A DNA stretch of 64,000 bases from Curtobacterium sp. MCBD17_013 (GCF_003234565.1 NZ_QKTU01000003.1:1-64000); one strand, 5' to 3'. Positions 1 through 8,431 are shown, numbered from the stretch's first letter. The notes: generated by a model not told the origin, from the letters alone. Made by a program: numbers and translations.

Positions 1-50
1 GTCGTCCCCTCGCCCCCGCCCGTCCCCTCGACGCAGGCCGGGAGGCCTGA
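1..50 (+). CDS. Possible 3' end of nadA (quinolinate synthase), partial
   Basis: A reading frame enters from the left edge and stops at TGA 48-50, overlapping the nadB start as TGATG. Its last residues read PLDAGREA. Too little is left to identify the family. The assignment rests on context, because nadA commonly precedes nadB-nadC in actinobacteria. The GREA ending is written by the GGCCGGGAGGC motif that recurs through the window and here also serves as the ribosome binding site of nadB. Confidence 0.35.
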   Translation, partial: RPLAPARPLDAGREA

Positions 51-1678
51 TGCACGTCGTCGTCGTCGGCTCCGGCATCGCGGGCCTCACCACCGCCGTC
101 CGTGCCAGCGGACGACACGACGTCACCCTCGTGACGAAGGGCGCCCTCACCGACGCGGCGACCACGTACGCACAGGGCGGCATCGCGGTCGCGCTCGGCG
201 CGGACGACTCGGTCGGCGCCCACGTCGCGGACACCGTCGCCGCCGGTGCGGGAGCCGGGGACCAGCACGCGATCGAGGTCCTCTGCGCCGACGGACCGGC
301 TCGCGTCCGGGACCTCCTCGCGATCGGCATCGCGTTCGACCGGACCCGCGACCCGGCGAGCCAGGAGGTGCACGGCGACGACCTGACGCGCGGTGTCGAG
401 GCCGCCCACGGCCGCCGTCGCATCCTGCACGCGGACGGCGACGCGACCGGCGCGGCGATCGAACGAGCGCTCGTCCGCGCGCTGCTCGACCGCCACGTCA
501 CGATCCTCGAGCGGACGTTCCTCGTCGACCTGGTCGTGCACGAGGGCGCCGTCCGCGGCGTGGACGTCCTCGACCTCCTCGGCGAACCGTTGCGCATCGC
601 CGCGGACGCGGTCGTCCTCGCGACGGGTGGGGCCGGGCACCTCTACCGACACACCACGAACCCGCTCGTGGCGACGGGGGACGGCGTGGCGGCCGCGTGG
701 CGTGCCGGTGCCGTCCTCGCGGACCTCGAGTTCGTGCAGTTCCACCCGACCCGCCTCGCGGTCCCCGGCGGCGGCCTGGTCTCCGAGGCAGTGCGCGGGG
801 AGGGCGCGGTCCTCCGCGACCAGGCGGGGCGCCGCTTCATGACGGCCGTGCACCCCGACGCGGAGCTCGCGCCCCGTGACGTCGTCGCTCGCGGCATCGC
901 GGCCGCGATGCGCGCGCAGGGCGGGGATCCCGTGATGCTCGACGCCACCGCGCTCGGTGCCACGCTCCCGATCCGGTTCCCGGGGCTGACCCGGGCCACG
1001 CGCGCGGCGGGGTTCGACTGGACGCGCGAACCCGTGCCCGTCGCGCCGGCGGCGCACTACGCGATGGGCGGGATCGCGACCGACGTCGAGGGCCGGGCGA
1101 GCCTCCCGGGCCTGTCCGCGGTCGGCGAGGCGGCCTGCACCGGCGTCCACGGCGCGAACCGCCTGGCGTCGAACTCCCTGCTCGAGGGGCTCGTCTTCGG
1201 CGTGCGCGCCGCCGACGCCCTCGACGTCCCGCGGCCGGCACGGCCGCGCCTGCGGGGTCCGCACGCACTCGCGGTCACGTCCGTGGCGGACCCGGACCGG
1301 GCCTCCCGGCCGGGAGGCCCGGCACCGGTCGACGAGGCCCGCGTGCGTCCGGCGCTCCAAGCCGTCATGGAGGACCGGGTCGGGTTGCTCCGCGACGCCG
1401 ACGGACTGGGCGGCGCCGCGCGGGACCTCGCGGCGCTCGAGGTCGCCGCCCCGACGCCGAGCGTCGGCGCCCTCGAGGACCGCAACCTCCTGACCCTCGC
1501 CCGCCTCGTCACCCACGCGGCGGCGGCCCGCACCGAGTCCCGCGGCGCGCACGCCCGCACCGACCACCCCGGCACCGACCCCGCGCAGGCGCGGCCCCTC
1601 GCCTGGGTGTCGACGACGCAGGGGACCGTGTCCCGCACGGTCCCCACCACCGCACCACGACAGGGAGTTCCTGCATGA
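50..1678 (+). CDS. nadB: L-aspartate oxidase
   Basis: Flavoenzyme that oxidises L-aspartate to iminoaspartate, the first step of de novo NAD synthesis in the cytosol. The N-terminus carries the FAD dinucleotide-binding motif GSGIAG at residues 7-12. The family's HYAMGGI segment lies near residue 336, followed by GVHGANRLASNSLLEGLVFG, typical of NadB. Length of 542 residues is normal. GGGAGG just upstream supports the ATG at 50. The stop overlaps the nadC start (ATGA), so the two are translationally coupled. A linker after residue 415 contains a perfect 26-bp DNA palindrome (1297-1322) encoding a Pro/Gly-rich segment. Confidence 0.95.
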   Translation: MHVVVVGSGIAGLTTAVRASGRHDVTLVTKGALTDAATTYAQGGIAVALGADDSVGAHVADTVAAGAGAGDQHAIEVLCADGPARVRDLLAIGIAFDRTRDPASQEVHGDDLTRGVEAAHGRRRILHADGDATGAAIERALVRALLDRHVTILERTFLVDLVVHEGAVRGVDVLDLLGEPLRIAADAVVLATGGAGHLYRHTTNPLVATGDGVAAAWRAGAVLADLEFVQFHPTRLAVPGGGLVSEAVRGEGAVLRDQAGRRFMTAVHPDAELAPRDVVARGIAAAMRAQGGDPVMLDATALGATLPIRFPGLTRATRAAGFDWTREPVPVAPAAHYAMGGIATDVEGRASLPGLSAVGEAACTGVHGANRLASNSLLEGLVFGVRAADALDVPRPARPRLRGPHALAVTSVADPDRASRPGGPAPVDEARVRPALQAVMEDRVGLLRDADGLGGAARDLAALEVAAPTPSVGALEDRNLLTLARLVTHAAAARTESRGAHARTDHPGTDPAQARPLAWVSTTQGTVSRTVPTTAPRQGVPA

Positions 1679-2616
1679 CCGACATCACGACCGGTGCCAC
1701 TGCCGCCGCGCCCACGACCCCCACCGCCGTCGGGGCGATCCCGCCGCATGCGCTGCGTCGCGTCATCGAGACCGCCCTCGAGGAGGACGCCCCCTGGGGC
1801 GACGTCACGAGCGAGGCGTTCGTGCCCGCCGACGCCACGGCCACCGCCACCCTGGCCGCGCGCGAGCCGGGCGTGCTCAGCGGCGGTGCCGTGTTCGCCG
1901 CCGTCATGGCCGCGGTCGACCCCGGCATCGTCGTCACACTCGAGCGTGCGGACGGCGCCACGTTCGCGGCCGGCGACACGCTCGCGATCGTCTCCGGTGC
2001 CGCGCGGTCGGTGCTCCGCGCGGAACGCGTCGCCCTCAACCTCGTGCAGCGGATGTCCGGCATCGCCACGGTCACCGCGCGCTACGTCGCGGCGGTGGCC
2101 GACACCCGTGCTCGCATCGTCGACACCCGCAAGACGACGCCCGGCCTCCGCGCGCTGGAGCGACACGCGGTCCGCTGCGGGGGCGGACACAACCACCGGA
2201 CGTCGCTGTCCGACGCGGTGCTCGCCAAGGACAACCACCTGGCGGTGCTCGCAGCCCGGGGCGTCCCGATCGAGGAGGCCATCCGCGCAGCGCGGGAGCG
2301 GCTCGGGCACACCGTCCACCTCGAGGTCGAGGTCGACCGCATCGACCAGATCGAACCCGTGGTCGGCGCCGGCGTCGACACGATCATGCTCGACAACTTC
2401 ACGCCGGACATGCTCCGAGCGGGCGTGGCGCTCGTCGGCGGTCGCGCCCTCGTCGAGGCGTCGGGTGGCGTGACGCTCGAGTCCGTCGCGACCATCGCGG
2501 CGACCGGCGTGGACATCGTGTCCGTCGGAGCGCTCACGCACTCGGCCCGGGCGCTCGACCTCGGGCTCGACGTCGTCGTCGAGCCCGACGTCGCCACGGC
2601 CCCGCGCGATCGCTAG
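1675..2616 (+). CDS. nadC: Nicotinate-nucleotide diphosphorylase (quinolinate phosphoribosyltransferase)
   Basis: Converts quinolinate and PRPP to nicotinate mononucleotide, the third step of de novo NAD synthesis. The chain has 313 residues. It shows the family hallmarks RKTTPGLR and CGGGHNHR (substrate-binding Arg, Lys and His), then LAKDNH, the EVEVD strand and the C-terminal TGVDIVSVGALTHS barrel segment. The N-terminus is extended by about 20 Ala/Thr/Pro-rich residues beyond the usual start. It overlaps nadB by 4 nt and is followed after 7 nt by a cysteine desulfurase. Confidence 0.95.
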   Translation: MTDITTGATAAAPTTPTAVGAIPPHALRRVIETALEEDAPWGDVTSEAFVPADATATATLAAREPGVLSGGAVFAAVMAAVDPGIVVTLERADGATFAAGDTLAIVSGAARSVLRAERVALNLVQRMSGIATVTARYVAAVADTRARIVDTRKTTPGLRALERHAVRCGGGHNHRTSLSDAVLAKDNHLAVLAARGVPIEEAIRAARERLGHTVHLEVEVDRIDQIEPVVGAGVDTIMLDNFTPDMLRAGVALVGGRALVEASGGVTLESVATIAATGVDIVSVGALTHSARALDLGLDVVVEPDVATAPRDR

Positions 2617-2623
2617 GACGGCC

Positions 2624-3763
2624 GTGTACCTCGACCACGCCGCGACCGCGCCCGTCCGCCGCGAGGTCCTCGAGGCGATGTGGCCCTGGCTCACGGGCGA
2701 CTTCGGCAACCCCTCGTCCACCCACGAGGTCGGTGCCCGGGCCGCGCAGGGCCTCGCCGCGGCGCGGGCGGTGGTCGCCGGCGCGCTCGGCTGCCGACCC
2801 GCCGAGGTCGTGTTCACGAGCGGCGGTACCGAGTCCGACAACACCGCGGTCAAGGGCATCGCGCTCGCCGCGCCGCGCGGTCGCCGGGTGCTCACCCTCC
2901 CGACCGAGCACGACGCCGTCCTCGCGAGCTGCGACCACCTGGTACGGCACCACGGCTTCACCGTCGACCTCCTGCCGGTGGGGTCGGACGGGAGGCTCGA
3001 TCCGGCCGACCTGGCCGCCGCGCTCACGCCGGACACCACGCTGGTCAGCGTCGCGCACGCGAACAACGAGATCGGCACGGTGCAGGACATCCCGGCGCTC
3101 GCCGCGGTCGCGCACGCCGTCGGCGTCCCCCTGCACAGCGATGCCGTGCAGTCCGCCCCGTGGCTGCCCGTCGGGCTCGACGTGCTCGGCGCGGACGCGG
3201 TCAGCGTGTCCGGACACAAGCTCGGCACCCCGAAGGGGATCGGCGCGCTCGCGGTGCGTCGGGGCGTCCCGATCGAGCCGCTCCTGCACGGCGGTGGGCA
3301 GGAACGTGGCGTCCGCTCGGGCACCGAGGACGTCGCCGGTGCCGTCGGTCTGGCCCGGGCGTTCGAACTCGCGCTCGAGCGACGTGCGCACGCTGCCGCG
3401 GTCGCCGAGTCGGCGCGGGACGTCCTCGTCGCGGGTGTCCTGGACCGCGTACCGGACGCGGTGCTGACCGGGTCGCGCGAGCACCGCCTCCCGGGCCACG
3501 CGTCGTTCTGCCTGCCGGGCACGAACGGCGAGACGGTCCTGCTCGAGCTGGAGCAGCAGGGGATCCTGGCGTCGGCGGGCAGCGCGTGCGCGGCCGGCAG
3601 CACGGAGACGTCGCACGTGCTCGCGGCGCTCGGGCTGCCGGAGGAGGTCGCTCGCACCGCCGTGCGGTTCACGTTCGACGAGCACCTCGGGCCGGACGGC
3701 GCCGCCGCCGTGGTGGACGCCATCGCGGCAGCCGTCCACACGGTCCGCGCCCTCGCCGTCTGA
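2624..3763 (+). CDS. Cysteine desulfurase, NifS/IscS-like
   Basis: PLP enzyme that removes sulfur from cysteine for Fe-S cluster assembly. Seen: N-terminal YLDHAATAPVR, the His of HSDAVQSA, PLP lysine in SVSGHKLGTPKG near residue 199, and the catalytic Cys in SAGSACAAGS near residue 322. Length is 379. It starts at GTG 2624, 7 nt after nadC, as the last gene of the nad operon. In many bacteria a NifS-like protein linked to nad genes supplies sulfur for the [4Fe-4S] cluster of NadA, so that is the likely role here (inference). It could also be the general desulfurase. Confidence 0.9.
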   Translation: MYLDHAATAPVRREVLEAMWPWLTGDFGNPSSTHEVGARAAQGLAAARAVVAGALGCRPAEVVFTSGGTESDNTAVKGIALAAPRGRRVLTLPTEHDAVLASCDHLVRHHGFTVDLLPVGSDGRLDPADLAAALTPDTTLVSVAHANNEIGTVQDIPALAAVAHAVGVPLHSDAVQSAPWLPVGLDVLGADAVSVSGHKLGTPKGIGALAVRRGVPIEPLLHGGGQERGVRSGTEDVAGAVGLARAFELALERRAHAAAVAESARDVLVAGVLDRVPDAVLTGSREHRLPGHASFCLPGTNGETVLLELEQQGILASAGSACAAGSTETSHVLAALGLPEEVARTAVRFTFDEHLGPDGAAAVVDAIAAAVHTVRALAV

Positions 3764-3798
3764 CCCGGAGGGGTGTACTAGACGGTCTACTCCATGTC

Positions 3799-3815
3799 GG
3801 GGGGCGTGTCCCCCC
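3799..3815 (+). terminator. Hairpin after nad operon
   Basis: GGGGGG-CGTGT-CCCCCC (3799-3804, 3810-3815) is a perfect 6-bp G:C stem 36 bp after the desulfurase stop, followed by only two T. It may be an intrinsic terminator, but the T tract is weak. Confidence 0.45.
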
Positions 3816-3851
3816 TTCCGCGGACAGCCCGGGGTCCGCACAATGGAGGAC

Positions 3852-4112
3852 ATGACGGACACGAGCGAGCAGCGACTGGCGAGTCCGGCGCTGCGCCCCG
3901 CGACCCGGACCTCCCGGTTCCACGCGGTGCAGCTCCTGCCGGCCCCCGCGACGATCCTCGCGCTCGGCTTCGGTGCGGCGCACGGGCTGACACTCGTGCC
4001 GCTCGCGGTCGTCGCGGTCGCCGGGATCCTGGCGACGGTCGGCAGCGCCGTCCTCCCGATGTCCGCCGAACCGGCCCGCCACCCCCTCGGAGGCGATCGC
4101 CGCACTTCCTGA
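3852..4112 (+). CDS. Small predicted membrane protein
   Basis: An 86-residue protein starting at ATG 3852 (MTDTSEQRL). An in-frame ATG at 3843 would add three residues. The first 25 residues are polar. Two hydrophobic stretches follow, PAPATILALGFGAAHGL and TLVPLAVVAVAGILATVGSAVL, giving probably two membrane helices, and the tail is short and basic. No family recognised. GGAGG just upstream is compatible with initiation. It is transcribed convergently with the gene at 4349-4837. Confidence 0.55.
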   Translation: MTDTSEQRLASPALRPATRTSRFHAVQLLPAPATILALGFGAAHGLTLVPLAVVAVAGILATVGSAVLPMSAEPARHPLGGDRRTS

Positions 4113-4222
4113 CACCTCGGACCCGCGCCGGTGACCACCCCCTGATCGGTCATCGACGCGTTCCGCCGGACGCACCCTGAGCGCCCGGCGGGGAGCACGG
4201 CCCACGTGGTCGCGCTCAGGCA

Positions 4223-4298
4223 GCCGGCTCCGCCACGGCGTCGTCGTACGAACCCCTGACCCTACGACGACATCCCCCTGAACCGTGGCGGGGCCGGC
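4223..4298. terminator. Long two-tier hairpin between convergent genes
   Basis: Outer arms 4223-4238 and 4283-4298 pair over 16 bp with a single G:T. Inner arms GTCGTCGTA (4240-4248) and TACGACGAC (4263-4271) pair perfectly around a 14-nt loop. It lies between two genes facing each other, where a bidirectional terminator is expected. No T tract. Confidence 0.5.
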
Positions 4299-4348
4299 TC
4301 TGCCGTTCCCGGGCGTCGGACCGCGCGTACTCCGCCCGCGGAGCGGCG

Positions 4349-4837
4349 TCAGTCGAGGTCGGCCTCGGGCGTGTGCGCCGCCTCCGCGCGGACCGTCTCG
4401 CCCGGCCACGTGTACGGCAGGTCGTCCGGCACGTCCGGGAACCGCTCCCGGTAGAACTCCGGCGCCCTCTGCACGAGCTTCGAGCGGTGCGATCGGTGGA
4501 CGGCCTCGTCCCCGAACCACGGCGGCATGGTCACGTCGCCGTGCTCGTACGCCTCGAGGTCCTCCTCGACCCGGCCGAGGTCGATCAGCGTCTTGCCGAG
4601 GCACGTGTCGGCGTAGCCCCGTTCGAGCCAGACCGTGCACGTCGCGTCCTGGTAGGCCATGAGCGCTGGTCGGAAACCCCGCCACATCGCGACCACCGGG
4701 TGGTGCTGCCAGCCGTACCCGGGCAACGTCAACGCCCGCATCACCTGCAGGGTCTCCACGCGCTGCTTCCCGAGGCGTTTGTCGTCGAGCGACTCCGCCG
4801 AGGCACGGAAGTCCGGATAGGGCAGGAAGGTCTGCAT
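4349..4837 (-). CDS. MSMEG_6728 family protein
   Basis: 162 residues. The N-terminus MQTFLPYPDFRASAESLDD is followed by KRLGKQRVETLQ, a Trp/His-rich segment (GYGWQHHPVVAMWRG) and a motif with PPWFGDEAVHRSHRSKL. This pattern matches the conserved actinobacterial MSMEG_6728 family as I remember it. Members are sometimes annotated as pyrimidine-dimer DNA glycosylase-like, but that function is not demonstrated here. The last 15 residues are acidic and probably variable. Single gene, convergent with the small membrane protein before it. Confidence 0.7.
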   Translation of the reverse strand: MQTFLPYPDFRASAESLDDKRLGKQRVETLQVMRALTLPGYGWQHHPVVAMWRGFRPALMAYQDATCTVWLERGYADTCLGKTLIDLGRVEEDLEAYEHGDVTMPPWFGDEAVHRSHRSKLVQRAPEFYRERFPDVPDDLPYTWPGETVRAEAAHTPEADLD

Positions 4838-5054
4838 GCCGCGGTCGTGCCTCCCGGTCGTCGGTGCGGTCCGGGGCGCGCCGAACCGCGACCGACGCTA
4901 CGCGCGAGCGGTCGGTGGGGACCGGGAGTGGGGCCGGACCGCCTGTCGCGATCGGGCTGGCGGCGGTCCGATCCGGCGCCGTGCCGGTCACCGTTCCTCG
5001 ACACATGTCGTCACATCGCGGCTCGTCCATGGCCGGGCGTGTGAGCATCGGCGC

Positions 5055-5660
5055 ATGACGAGCAGCAGCCCCCGGATCGTCGGCGTGAGCGGGAGTCCCT
5101 CGGACCCGTCCCGGACGTCGGCGCTCGTGCGCGCGACCGTGGACCGGTTCGCCGCCGAGTTCGAGGACGCCCGCACCACGGTCGTCGAGATCGGACCCGT
5201 GCTCGCCGACCTCGGCGCCGCGCCCACCCGCGACAGCATGGCAGCGGCGACACGAGCTGCGTTGGAGGCGGTCGAGACCGCCGACGTCCTCGTCGTCGGG
5301 AGCCCGGCCTTCCGAGCGGCGTACTCGGGCGCGTTCAAACTGTTCTTCGACTGGGTCGGGCAGTACGAGCTCGTCGACACCCCGGTGCTGCTCACGGCCA
5401 CCGGCGGCAGCGATCGGCACGCGCTGCTCGTGGAGCACCAGATGCGGCCGCTGTTCGGGTTCTTCCAGTCGACGACGCTGCCGATCGGGGTGTTCGGGAA
5501 CGAGCGGGACTTCGTCAAGCACGAGGGGTCGTACGAGCTGCGCAGCGTCGAGCTCGAGTTGCGCATCGACCAGGCCGTGCAGCGGGCGCTCCCGATCGTC
5601 CGCAGCGGGCGCCTCGGTGCGCTCGCCGGAGCGGACGTGCGGCGGCCCGCCGAGTTCTGA
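5055..5660 (+). CDS. NAD(P)H-dependent FMN reductase, SsuE/MsuE type
   Basis: Flavodoxin-like reductase that supplies reduced FMN to two-component monooxygenases. The N-terminal FMN phosphate loop is GVSGSPSDPSRTSAL (residues 9-23). The family signature VVGSPAFRAAYSGAFKLFFDWV follows near residue 85, then TGGSDRHAL and HQMRPLFGFF. Start chosen at ATG 5055. The frame is open upstream, but the family begins here. Length is 201. No sulfonate monooxygenase lies in the window, so the partner is unknown. Confidence 0.85.
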   Translation: MTSSSPRIVGVSGSPSDPSRTSALVRATVDRFAAEFEDARTTVVEIGPVLADLGAAPTRDSMAAATRAALEAVETADVLVVGSPAFRAAYSGAFKLFFDWVGQYELVDTPVLLTATGGSDRHALLVEHQMRPLFGFFQSTTLPIGVFGNERDFVKHEGSYELRSVELELRIDQAVQRALPIVRSGRLGALAGADVRRPAEF

Positions 5661-6495
5661 CGCGCCGCGTTCCGCTGGGCGGCGTTCTGCTGCGCAGCCT
5701 TCCGACGCGTCGCGTCGACCCAGCCCATCGGGCCTGCTGGCGGCGGCGCGGTCGCTGCCGGCCGCGGCCACCGGGCCCGGTGTGTCGGTGATTCAGGACG
5801 GGAGGCGCGGTGCGGGCGGGTGCGGTCCCTTCCGGCGGCGGTTCCCTGCGTTGTCGACGTAGGCCGGTCCTGTGGCTGGTGCGGGCGGCAATTCAGGAAG
5901 GGAGGTGCGGTGCGGGCGGGCGCGGTCCCTCCCGGCGGCGGTTTCCTGCGTTGTCGACGTGGGCCGTTCCTGCGGCCGGTGCGTGTCGGTAGTTCAGGAC
6001 GGGAGGTGCGGTGCGGGCGGGTGCGGTGCCGCCCGGCGGCGGTTTCCTGCGTTGTCGACGCGGGTCGGTCCTGCGGCCGGTGTGTCGGCAGTTCAGGAAC
6101 GGGAGGTGCGGTGCGGGCCGGTGCGGTGCCTCCCGGCGGCGGTTTCCTGCGTTGTCGACGTGGGCCGGTCCTGCGGCTGGTGCGGTCGGTGATTCAGGAC
6201 GGGAGGTGCGGTGCGGGCCGGTGCGGTCCCTCCCGGCGGCGGTTTCCTGCGTTGTCGACGCGGGTCGGTCCTGTGGCCGGTGCGGTCGGTGATTCAGGAC
6301 GGGAGGTGCGGTGCGGGCGGGTGCGGTCCCTCCCGGCGGCGTTTTCCTGCGTTGTCGACGCGCCTGCGGGTGACCTCCCTCGAGGCAGGGGGTGACGTCG
6401 GTGGTGGAACGGGGGTCCCGAAGCGCCGCCAGGACGGTTGGCGAGCCTATGGTCCGGTCGTCGGGTCGGTCGCGGCCCGCAGGAGGGACCCCACG
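5661..6495. repeat. Array A: five and a partial ~100-bp hairpin repeats
   Basis: No gene is supported in this gap. From 5792 to about 6366 there are five full units and one partial unit, starting at each TTCAGGA: 5792, 5892, 5993, 6092, 6193 and 6293 (99-101 bp). Each unit holds CGGGAGG, then a G-rich loop, then CCCTCCCG. Next comes GGCGGTTTCCTGCGTTGTCGAC and a more variable segment. Frames across the array stay open only because of the repeats. 5661-5791 and 6367-6480 show nothing clear. Confidence 0.85.
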
Positions 6496-7491
6496 GTGGG
6501 ACAGGGCAGCACGGACGACGACGGCACCGGACGGGAGGCGGTGGTTCCGCCGTCCTCGTTACCGCGGCGGGCGGTGGTCGCGGCGGCTGCGTGGACCGTC
6601 CCTGCGCTCGGCGTGGTGGTGGCGACCCCGGCGGCTGCCGCGAGTGCGGAAGCGACTGCGACCCTCGCCTTCACCGGCGCATCGGTGCGCCCCGCGGGCG
6701 GCGCGCTGTCCGACGCGATGTTGAGGGTGCTCTCCGGGAGCGGAACCCCGTCGCCAGGGGAGACCGTCGTCTTCAGCGTGTCCGGACCGGCGTTCTTCGG
6801 CACGCCGGGGACCACCACGGCGACGGCGGTGACGGACGCGGCGGGACAGGCCACCGCGACCGGCCTCGTCGCATCGCTCGATCCCGGGGTCATCGTGCTC
6901 ACCGCGTCGGTCGCGGGACTGCCGCCCGCGGTGGCGCAGGTGACGACCACGCCGATCCTGGACCTCGCGGTGACCGAGGTGGGGAACGTAGCCGGGAGCG
7001 GCTGGCAGCCGTTCGTCGAGCGGCCGCTCGAGTACCTGGACGAGCACCAGCAGTGGCTCTGGCAGAGCGGGAGGACGTACTCCGTGACGACGGCCTTCAG
7101 CAACACGGGACCGGACGCCCCTGCCGGCGCGGTCGTCCGGGTGGTCGTGCCGGACGTGCTGCCCGCCGGTGGCGCCTTGGTCTCCGCGGCTCGCATCGTC
7201 GCCTTCAGCGCGACGGCCACCGCGCTGGGGATGAGCGCCGCGACCGTCACCCCACGTCCCGTGGCCCCGGAGGAGGGATTCGCGGAGGACTTCGTCGTGG
7301 CCGTCCCGATCCCCGCCGGGGCCGCGTTCGGCTTCACCGTCGCCCTCGACGTCCGGCCGGTCGGTGTCGAGCGGTTCGCGTACAACAGCGTCGTGGTGTC
7401 GATCGCGACCGGCGTCTCCGACGACGCCGACCGCGACACGGCCGACGACACGATGACGAGCGCCCCGTTCGCCATGGACCCCGCGACGTAG
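6496..7491 (+). CDS. Exported protein with bacterial Ig-like domain
   Basis: 331 residues starting at GTG 6496, fixed by a strong AGGAGG-type site at 6481-6487. Residues 24-50 form an export signal with paired arginines (PRRAVV), a hydrophobic core and ATPAAAAS. This signal style is frequent in Microbacteriaceae. Residues 55-140 resemble an invasin-type Ig-like fold (GETVVFSVSG, TATAVTDAAGQATA). A second beta-rich domain follows (TTAFSNTGPDAPAGAVVRVVVP), similar to DUF11-type repeats. No wall anchor or C-terminal helix is visible, so it is probably released or loosely held outside the cell. Function unknown. It sits between two repeat arrays. Confidence 0.75.
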   Translation: MGQGSTDDDGTGREAVVPPSSLPRRAVVAAAAWTVPALGVVVATPAAAASAEATATLAFTGASVRPAGGALSDAMLRVLSGSGTPSPGETVVFSVSGPAFFGTPGTTTATAVTDAAGQATATGLVASLDPGVIVLTASVAGLPPAVAQVTTTPILDLAVTEVGNVAGSGWQPFVERPLEYLDEHQQWLWQSGRTYSVTTAFSNTGPDAPAGAVVRVVVPDVLPAGGALVSAARIVAFSATATALGMSAATVTPRPVAPEEGFAEDFVVAVPIPAGAAFGFTVALDVRPVGVERFAYNSVVVSIATGVSDDADRDTADDTMTSAPFAMDPAT

Positions 7492-7932
7492 GTCGGCGGC
7501 CGACCGCGGACGGCCGACGGCCGGGAGGCGCGGTACGGCCGCGCACTGTCCCTCCTGGCTGCCGGTTCCTGCGGTGTCGACCGCCCGCGCGCGCGTCCCG
7601 CCGCGACTCGGGGGCGACAACTCAGGACGGGAGGCGCGGTACGGCCGCGCCCCGCCCCTCCTGGCTGCGGGTTCCTGCGGTGTCGACCGCCCGCGCGCGC
7701 GTCCCGCCGCGACTCGGGGGCGACAACTCAGGACGGGAGGCGCGGTACGGCCGCGCACTGTCCCTCCTGGCTGCGGGTTCCTGCGGTGTCGACGCGAGTC
7801 GGTCCTGCCGCCTGCCGCCTGCCGCGGCTCGGATGAGAACGCAGGACGGGAGGCGCGGTGCGGGCTCGCGCCGTCCCTCCCGGCGGCGGTTTCCTGCGTT
7901 GTCGACCGGCAGCGCGCGCGGTCCCGACCTGA
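7492..7932. repeat. Array B: four related hairpin repeats
   Basis: No gene is supported here. Copies of the array A core start near 7523, 7628, 7734 and 7844 (period about 106 bp for the first three). The core is GGGAGGCGCGG, a loop, a CCGCGC- or CGCGCC-type arm, TCCCTCC, then TTCCTGCGGTGTCGAC or TTCCTGCGTTGTCGAC. The first three copies share a GC-rich tail and differ from the fourth, which resembles array A. Both stem sides vary between copies yet still pair. The last copy ends just before the aroQ stop. Confidence 0.85.
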
Positions 7933-8373
7933 TCAGCCGAGCAGGGTCGCCAGGTGGAGCACGGCCAGCCGGTAGCCGTCGGCCCCGGCGCCCTCGATGA
8001 CGGCGGTGGCCGCGGTCGCGACGTGGTCGACGTGGCGGAACGGCTCGCGCTTGAAGACGTTCGACAGGTGGACCTCGACGACGGGCACCGTCAGGGCCTC
8101 GACCGCGTCGTGCAGCGCGACCGACGTGTGGGCGTAGGCAGCGGGGTTGATGACGACGCCGGCGTGGTCGTCGAGCGCCTCGTGGAGCCACGTGACGAGC
8201 TCGCCCTCGTGGTTGCTCTGTCGGAAGGCGACCTCGAGTCCGAGCGGCTCCGCGGTCGTCCGCACCAGGTCCTCGAGCTCCTGCAGCGTGACCGTGCCGT
8301 ACTGCGCGGGATCACGGCGTCCCAGGATGTCGAGGTTCGGACCGTTGAGGACCAGGATGCGGGGCGCGGGCAT
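7933..8373 (-). CDS. aroQ: Type II 3-dehydroquinate dehydratase
   Basis: Dehydrates 3-dehydroquinate to 3-dehydroshikimate in the shikimate pathway. 146 residues, the usual size of the dodecameric type II enzyme. Seen: NGPNLDILGRRDPAQYG with the catalytic Tyr, RQSNHEGELVTWLHEA, INPAAYAHTSVALHDA with the catalytic His, and VEVHLSNVFKREPFRH. Reads toward repeat array B and is divergent from the symporter. No other aro gene is nearby. Confidence 0.96.
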   Translation of the reverse strand: MPAPRILVLNGPNLDILGRRDPAQYGTVTLQELEDLVRTTAEPLGLEVAFRQSNHEGELVTWLHEALDDHAGVVINPAAYAHTSVALHDAVEALTVPVVEVHLSNVFKREPFRHVDHVATAATAVIEGAGADGYRLAVLHLATLLG

Positions 8374-8417
8374 CCTCCGAGGATAACGACCGAGCCCATC
8401 CTGTGCGCCTCACCGGA

Positions 8418-8431
8418 TGTGAACGGTCACA
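8418..8431. promoter_or_regulatory. LacI-family-like operator
   Basis: TGTGAACGGTCACA is a 14-bp palindrome with one mismatch and fits the LacI-family pattern TGTGANCGNTCACA. It lies 180 bp before the symporter start and 45 bp before the aroQ start. The regulator itself is not in the window. Confidence 0.45.

Noticed and set aside
1057-3741. Long minus-strand open frame (894 codons) opposite nadB, nadC and the desulfurase
   Set aside because: It is a shadow of strongly conserved genes on the other strand; its translation is Arg/Ser/Ala-rich with no domain.
5792-6370. CRISPR array
   Set aside because: Units of about 100 bp are repeated nearly whole, with no unique spacers of constant length and no cas genes.
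6211-6495. N-terminal extension of the exported protein through repeat array A
   Set aside because: It would place the export signal about 120 residues inside the protein; GTG 6496 has a strong ribosome site.
8418-8431. CRP-type site
   Set aside because: The half-sites TGTGA/TCACA are 4 bp apart, not 6, and the centre CG fits LacI-family operators better.
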